Below are positions 59,672-64,000 of a stretch of DNA of 64,000 nt, piece by piece. Position 1 is the first letter of the stretch; every line of letters begins with the position of its first letter. The translations under genes and the position numbers were made by a program. The notes beneath the pieces are model-generated. The model was given only the letters and a program-made list of their open reading frames with translations. It was not told the origin of the DNA and made no database searches. This stretch comes from Arenibacter algicola (GTDB lineage: Bacteria > Bacteroidota > Bacteroidia > Flavobacteriales > Flavobacteriaceae): positions 3,038,001 through 3,102,000 of the forward strand of contig NZ_JPOO01000003.1 in assembly GCF_000733925.1 (NCBI RefSeq), given 5' to 3'.

Positions 59672-60766
59672 TTAAATCCCTGCAACCGTCTCCTTCAAAA
59701 TAAAATCGACCACATCATTAAGGTTTTTGGTTTTTTCAAAAACGGCCAATTGTCTGTCCGCCCCGGTCCCTTCATTCAATATTTTATGGATTTTATTGAT
59801 TTCATCCCTGCTTCCAAGTTCATCTACCACATCATCTACGAATTCCAGCAACTCCAAAATTAATTCTTTTGTTGGAACTTCTATAGATTTTCCAAAGTCG
59901 ATCATCTTGCCATCAATCCCATATCTTGAGGCCCTCCATTTATTCTCATTGATCAACGCCCTTTTGTAAATAATAAAGTTGAGGTTGCTTCTTCTTAAAA
60001 TATAAAGTTTAGCCACCAAAGCCTGAATCAATGCCGTTATGGTGACAGTTTCATCTACGGTCAAGGGTACGTCACAAATCCTAAATTCAATAGTCGGGTA
60101 AAAAGGGTGTACCCTTACATCCCACCATATTTTTTTGGCGTTGTCAATACACTTTGTTTGCACTAGGAGATTAACATATCGCTCGTATTCCCCTGCACCG
60201 GTAAAGAAATCCGGAATACCGGTACGAGGAAATTTATCGAATACTTTGGTACGGAAAGATTTAAAGCCTGTATTTCTACCCTCCCAAAAAGGGGAGTTGG
60301 TAGATAAGGCGTATATATGGGGCAAAAAGTAGCGTACGGAATTATAGATGTGGATGGCCATTTCCCTGTCCTCAATGCCCACGTGTACGTGAAGTCCGAA
60401 AATAAGGTTGGACCTGGCGGCATCCTGTAATTCCTGAACAATTTCATCATATCTCGGGTGCACGGTTATCAATTGTTTTTCCCATTCGGAGAATGGGTGG
60501 GTACCTGCCGCGGCTATGCGAAGTCCTAGGCCGGAGGCAACCTCCGATATTGTTTTTCGCAAATGCGTTACTTGGGAGCGCACTTCCTTAATATCCTTGC
60601 AAATTACCGTACCCACTTCCACTACGGCCTGGTGCATTTCTGCCTTTACTTGTCCTTCCAAGATCTCATCGGCAATTTCTACAATTTTTTGCTCATGTGA
60701 AGTCAGTTCTCGGGTATTGGGATCTATTACTTGATATTCTTCTTCTACTCCTAATGTAAAATCCAT
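59672..60766 (-). CDS. Carboxylate-amine ligase, GCS2 family (YbdK-like)
   Basis: The 364-residue enzyme has the GCS2 signature 'FTLGVEEEYQVIDPNTREL', 'IFGLHVHVGIEDREMAIHIYN' region and 'FRICDVPLTVDETVTI'. The family forms gamma-glutamyl or related amide bonds with ATP (YbdK makes gamma-glutamylcysteine weakly). It is the third gene of the operon, flanked by an ATP-grasp ligase and an amidotransferase. Which acid and amine it joins is unknown. Confidence 0.9.
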   Translation of the reverse strand: MDFTLGVEEEYQVIDPNTRELTSHEQKIVEIADEILEGQVKAEMHQAVVEVGTVICKDIKEVRSQVTHLRKTISEVASGLGLRIAAAGTHPFSEWEKQLITVHPRYDEIVQELQDAARSNLIFGLHVHVGIEDREMAIHIYNSVRYFLPHIYALSTNSPFWEGRNTGFKSFRTKVFDKFPRTGIPDFFTGAGEYERYVNLLVQTKCIDNAKKIWWDVRVHPFYPTIEFRICDVPLTVDETVTITALIQALVAKLYILRRSNLNFIIYKRALINENKWRASRYGIDGKMIDFGKSIEVPTKELILELLEFVDDVVDELGSRDEINKIHKILNEGTGADRQLAVFEKTKNLNDVVDFILKETVAGI

Positions 60767-60802
60767 TGGTCTCCAGGTATTACAGTTTGGGCATTGTCAA
60801 AA

Positions 60803-61981
60803 TTATTTTGACTTGCGTTTGGTTGTTGTGGCCTTTTTGACCGGTTTTTTGGGGGCGGCTGCTGTTTTTTCGGCCTTCGTTGTCGTTGTTTTTTTAGCTA
60901 CAGCTGTCTTTTTGGCTTCCGTTGTTTTGGCGGTTGGTACGGCCTTTTGTCCTTTGGTCGCTGCTGCTTTTGCCGGAGCTTTTTTTGCCACCGGGGCCTT
61001 TTTTGCGGGAGCTTTTTTGGCTGCTGGTTCTATTGTGGTAGGGGCAACCGCATTCTTGACAAATGTTCCCCAAGTAAGGTTCATCTGGCCTGGTTTGTGC
61101 TCCTGTGCCCTTTTTATGGCCATATTTGCAGCGGTCTCCACGACCCATTCGAAATTTTCCTGGCCAACGGAATTAATATCGGCATCCGGAGCCGGATTAC
61201 AAAAATCTATTGCGTAAGGAATACCGTCCCTTACCGCGAATTCCACAGTGTTGAAATCATACCCCAAAGCTGCATTTAGTTTTATGGTGTAGTCCTTAAC
61301 CGTATCCAATAGTTTTTTGCTCAAGGGAGGTCCGTCATGTACATACCTCAGGTGATGTGGGTTGCGGGGCTCATATTGCATAATACGCACTTCATTACCA
61401 CCTAGGCAATAGCAGCGGAAATATTCGTTAAAGACGATTTCCTCCTGCAACATCATTATTAGTTGACCGGTTTCGCTGTGACTCTTAAAAAACTCATCGG
61501 CATTGTTAAGTTTGTAGACATTTTTCCAGCCGCCTCCAGCAAAAGGCTTCATATAGGCGGGAAAACCGATATGTTCAAAAATACCATTCCAATCCATGGG
61601 ATACTTTAAATTCCGGAAAGAATTTTCTGTGGTATCATCCGGCCTCTCCTTTGATGGGAGAAGTACCGTTTTTGGCACAGGAACTCCAGTTTTTATAGCC
61701 AATGCATTATTGAAAAATTTTTCATCGGCACTCCACCAAAAAGGATTGTTGAGAACTGCGGTACCCGATATGGCCGCATTTTTTAGATATGCCCTGTAAA
61801 AGGGAACATCCTGGGAAATACGATCTATTATAACGGCATATTCCGTTGGGTCGGCCTGCATTACCTTATCTATCATAACGGCCTCGGCCATTATCCCATT
61901 TATTTTTTTCTCGTTTATTCTATCTATAAAGGCTTGTGGGAAGGTATTTTCCTGGCCGAATAGTATTCCAATTTTTTTCAT
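60803..61981 (-). CDS. ATP-grasp ligase with histone H1-like Lys/Ala tail
   Basis: The 392-residue protein has a RimK-like ATP-grasp core (about 1-315: 'FIDRINEKKINGIMAEAV', 'FPAYMKPFAGGGWKNVY' with the ATP Lys, 'NTVEFAVRDGIPYAIDFCNP' metal site). It ends in a 73-residue tail with 23 Lys, many Ala/Pro/Thr and only two acidic residues, resembling histone H1 C-termini (AAKKAPAKKAPVAKK). The tail is encoded by 60806-61024 and may bind nucleic acid or be a modification substrate. The ATG at 61981 is chosen because an upstream start would overlap the esterase gene. Confidence 0.85.
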   Translation of the reverse strand: MKKIGILFGQENTFPQAFIDRINEKKINGIMAEAVMIDKVMQADPTEYAVIIDRISQDVPFYRAYLKNAAISGTAVLNNPFWWSADEKFFNNALAIKTGVPVPKTVLLPSKERPDDTTENSFRNLKYPMDWNGIFEHIGFPAYMKPFAGGGWKNVYKLNNADEFFKSHSETGQLIMMLQEEIVFNEYFRCYCLGGNEVRIMQYEPRNPHHLRYVHDGPPLSKKLLDTVKDYTIKLNAALGYDFNTVEFAVRDGIPYAIDFCNPAPDADINSVGQENFEWVVETAANMAIKRAQEHKPGQMNLTWGTFVKNAVAPTTIEPAAKKAPAKKAPVAKKAPAKAAATKGQKAVPTAKTTEAKKTAVAKKTTTTKAEKTAAAPKKPVKKATTTKRKSK

Positions 61982-62001
61982 ACTGTATTTGGTATTAAAG
62001 T

Positions 62002-62706
62002 TTACATTAAGGATAAATAATGGGGAAACATTTCGCGCCATATAGGCCAGTCATGACTGGCGTTGGGTCTATTGTCCAACCAATGATCAATACCTTTATT
62101 TTTTAAAATTTCCGACATTCGGAGATTGGCACCCAAACAAATATCATGTTCGCTGGTGCCCAAAATTATTTTCATATTATACAGATCGGGATGATTCATA
62201 TTGGGCAAATAATCCACTGGATTATTAAAATAAACATTGTCATCGTAATACCCGTCCAATTGGTCCCTGATATCGAATGCCCCGCTCATAGTAAAGAGGT
62301 GGCTAACCTTTTCGGGATGTCTAAAGGCAAAATTGGCCGCATGGTAGCCCCCGAAACTGCATCCTGAAACTGCTACCTTGCCAATGGGGGATTCGTGCTG
62401 TACTTTGGCAACTACTTCCTCCAAAATCATCTTGTCGTACCAAATATGGTTTTTAACACGGTCTGCAGGATGTATGGATCTATTGTACCAGCTGTATTCA
62501 TCAATACTGTCCAAGCAATATACCTTCACCTTGCCTTGTTCTATAAACCAGGCAATGGAATCGATTAAATGAAAATCCTTGCTTTCGTAATACCTCCCTC
62601 TGGTAGTTGGAAAGATTAACAGAGGATAGCCCCAATGACCATAAACTATCATTTCCATTTCCTTGCTCAGATTCGGGGAATACCATTTATGATAGTTCTC
62701 TTCCAA
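62002..62706 (-). CDS. Alpha/beta hydrolase, esterase family
   Basis: The 234-residue cytosolic protein is an esterase-D-like hydrolase: 'GYPLLIFPTTRGRYYE', nucleophile Ser in 'VAVSGCSFGGYHAAN', and the catalytic His in 'NASHDWPIW'. It starts with TTG (62706) and has a good promoter upstream. First gene of the amidoligase operon, 20 bp before the ATP-grasp/H1-tail gene. It may trim or hydrolyse a pathway intermediate (inference). No signal peptide. Confidence 0.85.
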   Translation of the reverse strand: MEENYHKWYSPNLSKEMEMIVYGHWGYPLLIFPTTRGRYYESKDFHLIDSIAWFIEQGKVKVYCLDSIDEYSWYNRSIHPADRVKNHIWYDKMILEEVVAKVQHESPIGKVAVSGCSFGGYHAANFAFRHPEKVSHLFTMSGAFDIRDQLDGYYDDNVYFNNPVDYLPNMNHPDLYNMKIILGTSEHDICLGANLRMSEILKNKGIDHWLDNRPNASHDWPIWREMFPHYLSLM

Positions 62707-62745
62707 AATGTATTAATTAATGGTTGGGGAAGTATCTCCTTGTCT

Positions 62746-62775
62746 TAAAGTTAGCCAAAATAATGATGCCAACAA
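62746..62775 (-). promoter_or_regulatory. Promoter of the amidoligase operon
   Basis: On the minus strand TTG (62773-62775) and TAACTTTA (62746-62753) are 19 bp apart. The -7 box differs from TAnnTTTG at one base. The leader would be about 35 nt. Confidence 0.5.
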
Positions 62776-62825
62776 ATCTGTTTTAAGGAAAGATCGGCAT
62801 TTATGGATATGCCTTAAGTGTGTTT

Positions 62826-62878
62826 TTTCCTCAGGCAGGAGGAAATGTTCCAAAGGCATTGATATTCAATGCCTTTGG
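62826..62878 (-). terminator. Tandem hairpins between hflX and the amidoligase operon
   Basis: CCAAAGGCATTGA/TCAATGCCTTTGG (62850-62878, 13 bp, loop TAT) and TTTCCTC/GAGGAAA (62826-62845, 7 bp, loop of 6) lie in tandem; on the minus strand the second is followed by an A-rich stretch rather than a T tract. Probable hflX terminator or 3' structure. Confidence 0.5.
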
Positions 62879-62949
62879 ATTTATGTTATAAATGGAAATT
62901 AGTATTTATGAAATGTAAATTTTTGTTTTTAGGCCAATATTGCTAATGC

Positions 62950-63999
62950 CTAATACTCATCCAAATGTTCCGGATATAGAAAGTTGTTATATGGAAATCT
63001 GGTTATGTGAATATCCCGAACCTCGTCGTAAACTCGTTTTCTGAATTCTTCCAAATTTTCCTTGTTCAGGGCCGAAATAAATAGGGCCCTATCGCCAACG
63101 CGGCGCATCCAGGTATTCTTCCACTCTTCAATGGTGAAGTGTTTATTGGTTTTTTCAGTAATCAAATCATCATCGTCAATGGTCTTGTGTTCGTATTGAT
63201 CTATCTTGTTAAAGACCATGATGGTTTTTTTATCCGAACTTTTTATTTCCGTAAGAATTTGATTTACAGAGTCTATATGTTCTTCAAAATTGGGATGGGA
63301 AATATCAACTACATGTAATAACAGATCTGCTTCCCGCACTTCATCCAAAGTACTTTTAAAACTTTCTACCAATTGTGTGGGCAGTTTTCTAATGAATCCT
63401 ACCGTATCACTCAGTAAAAATGGAAGATTGCCTATCACCACTTTCCTAACTGTGGTGTCCAAGGTGGCGAATAGTTTGTTTTCGGCAAAGACATCGCTTT
63501 TACTAATAACGTTCATCAAGGTAGATTTGCCTACGTTGGTATACCCTACTAGAGCTACACGTACAAGTGCCCCGCGATTGCCCCTTTGGGTTTCCATCTG
63601 TTTATCTACCTTCAACAACTTTTTCTTAAGAAGGGAAATTCGATCACGAACAATACGTCTATCGGTTTCTATTTCCGTTTCACCGGGTCCACGCATTCCG
63701 ATACCCCCTTTTTGTCGTTCCAAGTGGGTCCAAAGACCGGTAAGTCTGGGGAGCAAATATTCGTATTGGGCCAGTTCCACTTGGGTACGGGCATAACTGG
63801 TCTGTGCCCTTTGGGCAAAAATGTCCAGGATTAAACTGGTACGGTCCAGGATTTTACATTTTAATTGCCTTTCAATGTTCCGCTGTTGTCCCGGAGTGAG
63901 CTCATCATCAAAAATTACGGATCCAATATCATTGCTCTTTACATAGGCCTCCACTTCCAACATTTTTCCGCTTCCAATGTAGGTTTTAGGGTTGGGCAA
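62950..63999 (-). CDS. hflX: GTPase HflX, N-terminus outside the window
   Basis: The 349 visible residues hold an HflX N-domain part ('NPKTYIGSGKMLEVEAYV', 'ERQKGGIGMRGPGETEIETD') and the G domain: G1 'GYTNVGKSTLMN', G3 'DTVGFIRKLP', G4 'NKID'. HflX splits stalled ribosomes. The first visible codon is TTG, most likely an internal Leu, since about 60 N-terminal residues of the family are missing, so the gene runs past 63999. Monocistronic as far as visible. Confidence 0.93.
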   Translation of the reverse strand: MPNPKTYIGSGKMLEVEAYVKSNDIGSVIFDDELTPGQQRNIERQLKCKILDRTSLILDIFAQRAQTSYARTQVELAQYEYLLPRLTGLWTHLERQKGGIGMRGPGETEIETDRRIVRDRISLLKKKLLKVDKQMETQRGNRGALVRVALVGYTNVGKSTLMNVISKSDVFAENKLFATLDTTVRKVVIGNLPFLLSDTVGFIRKLPTQLVESFKSTLDEVREADLLLHVVDISHPNFEEHIDSVNQILTEIKSSDKKTIMVFNKIDQYEHKTIDDDDLITEKTNKHFTIEEWKNTWMRRVGDRALFISALNKENLEEFRKRVYDEVRDIHITRFPYNNFLYPEHLDEY

Positions 64000-64000
64000 G

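Noticed and set aside
60813..61217. Ala/Phe/Val-rich plus-strand frame that looks like a membrane protein
   Set aside because: It is the complement of the Lys/Ala-rich tail of the ATP-grasp gene; its hydrophobicity is an artefact of the repeats.
1..64000. CRISPR arrays, tRNA, rRNA, insertion sequences
   Set aside because: No regularly spaced repeats, cloverleaf-like segments, rRNA sequence or transposase genes were found by reading both strands.

Overview
The window reads as a chromosomal segment of a marine-type member of the Flavobacteriaceae (Bacteroidota). The evidence is the gliding-motility lipoprotein gldH, a type-B sdhCAB operon, a suf operon ending in DUF2480 and DUF3078 genes, a RicT-like PSP1 protein, HU-SPOR and DUF4292 proteins, moderately AT-rich DNA, and promoters of the Bacteroidota TAnnTTTG type with A/T-rich leaders in place of Shine-Dalgarno sites. 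Genus cannot be fixed from this alone. No tRNA, rRNA, insertion sequence, CRISPR array or prophage was seen.

Layout. 0.2-4 kb: TPR protein, DUF4292 lipoprotein, EnvC-like M23 protein, aldo/keto reductase. 4-10.7 kb: thioesterase, HU-SPOR protein, dprA, and a 1249-residue protein with a TonB plug domain but no barrel. 10.7-16.3 kb: trpS and plsC (divergent), a lipoprotein/ECF sigma/anti-sigma-barrel operon, recA. 16.5-22.3 kb: a candidate structured RNA, trhO, then ricT-gldH-PBP1A. 22.4-31.1 kb: scoA/scoB, a 35-codon small ORF, GNAT, aminotransferase, vsr-like gene, sdhCAB. 31.5-44.4 kb: mostly single metabolic genes (M28 peptidase, pepP, sugar isomerase-like protein, brnQ, thiL, a Gfo/Idh/MocA oxidoreductase divergent from a large c-type cytochrome lipoprotein). 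44.8-53.2 kb: the suf operon. 53.2-53.8 kb: a gene-poor stretch with a candidate sRNA. 53.9-62.7 kb: an amidoligase cluster. 62.9 kb to the end: hflX, cut by the window edge.

Two things stand out. First, 53.9-62.7 kb holds two ATP-grasp proteins, a circularly permuted ATP-grasp-like protein, a GCS2-type carboxylate-amine ligase, a class I glutamine amidotransferase, two alpha/beta esterases and an M17 aminopeptidase in two convergent sets. One ATP-grasp enzyme carries a 73-residue histone-H1-like Lys/Ala tail. This looks like an uncharacterised pathway that builds a peptide-like product or adds one to a protein.

Second, three different four-helix-bundle (23S rRNA intervening-sequence-type) genes each sit, in the operon sense, between genes that normally stay together: scoA|scoB, sdhA|sdhB and sufC|sufD. 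Each is bordered by its own imperfect inverted repeat, different in sequence from the other two, so each could be enclosed by a terminal RNA stem as in rRNA intervening sequences. Short perfect inverted repeats in sufA|sufB and sufB|sufC may be scars of the same process.
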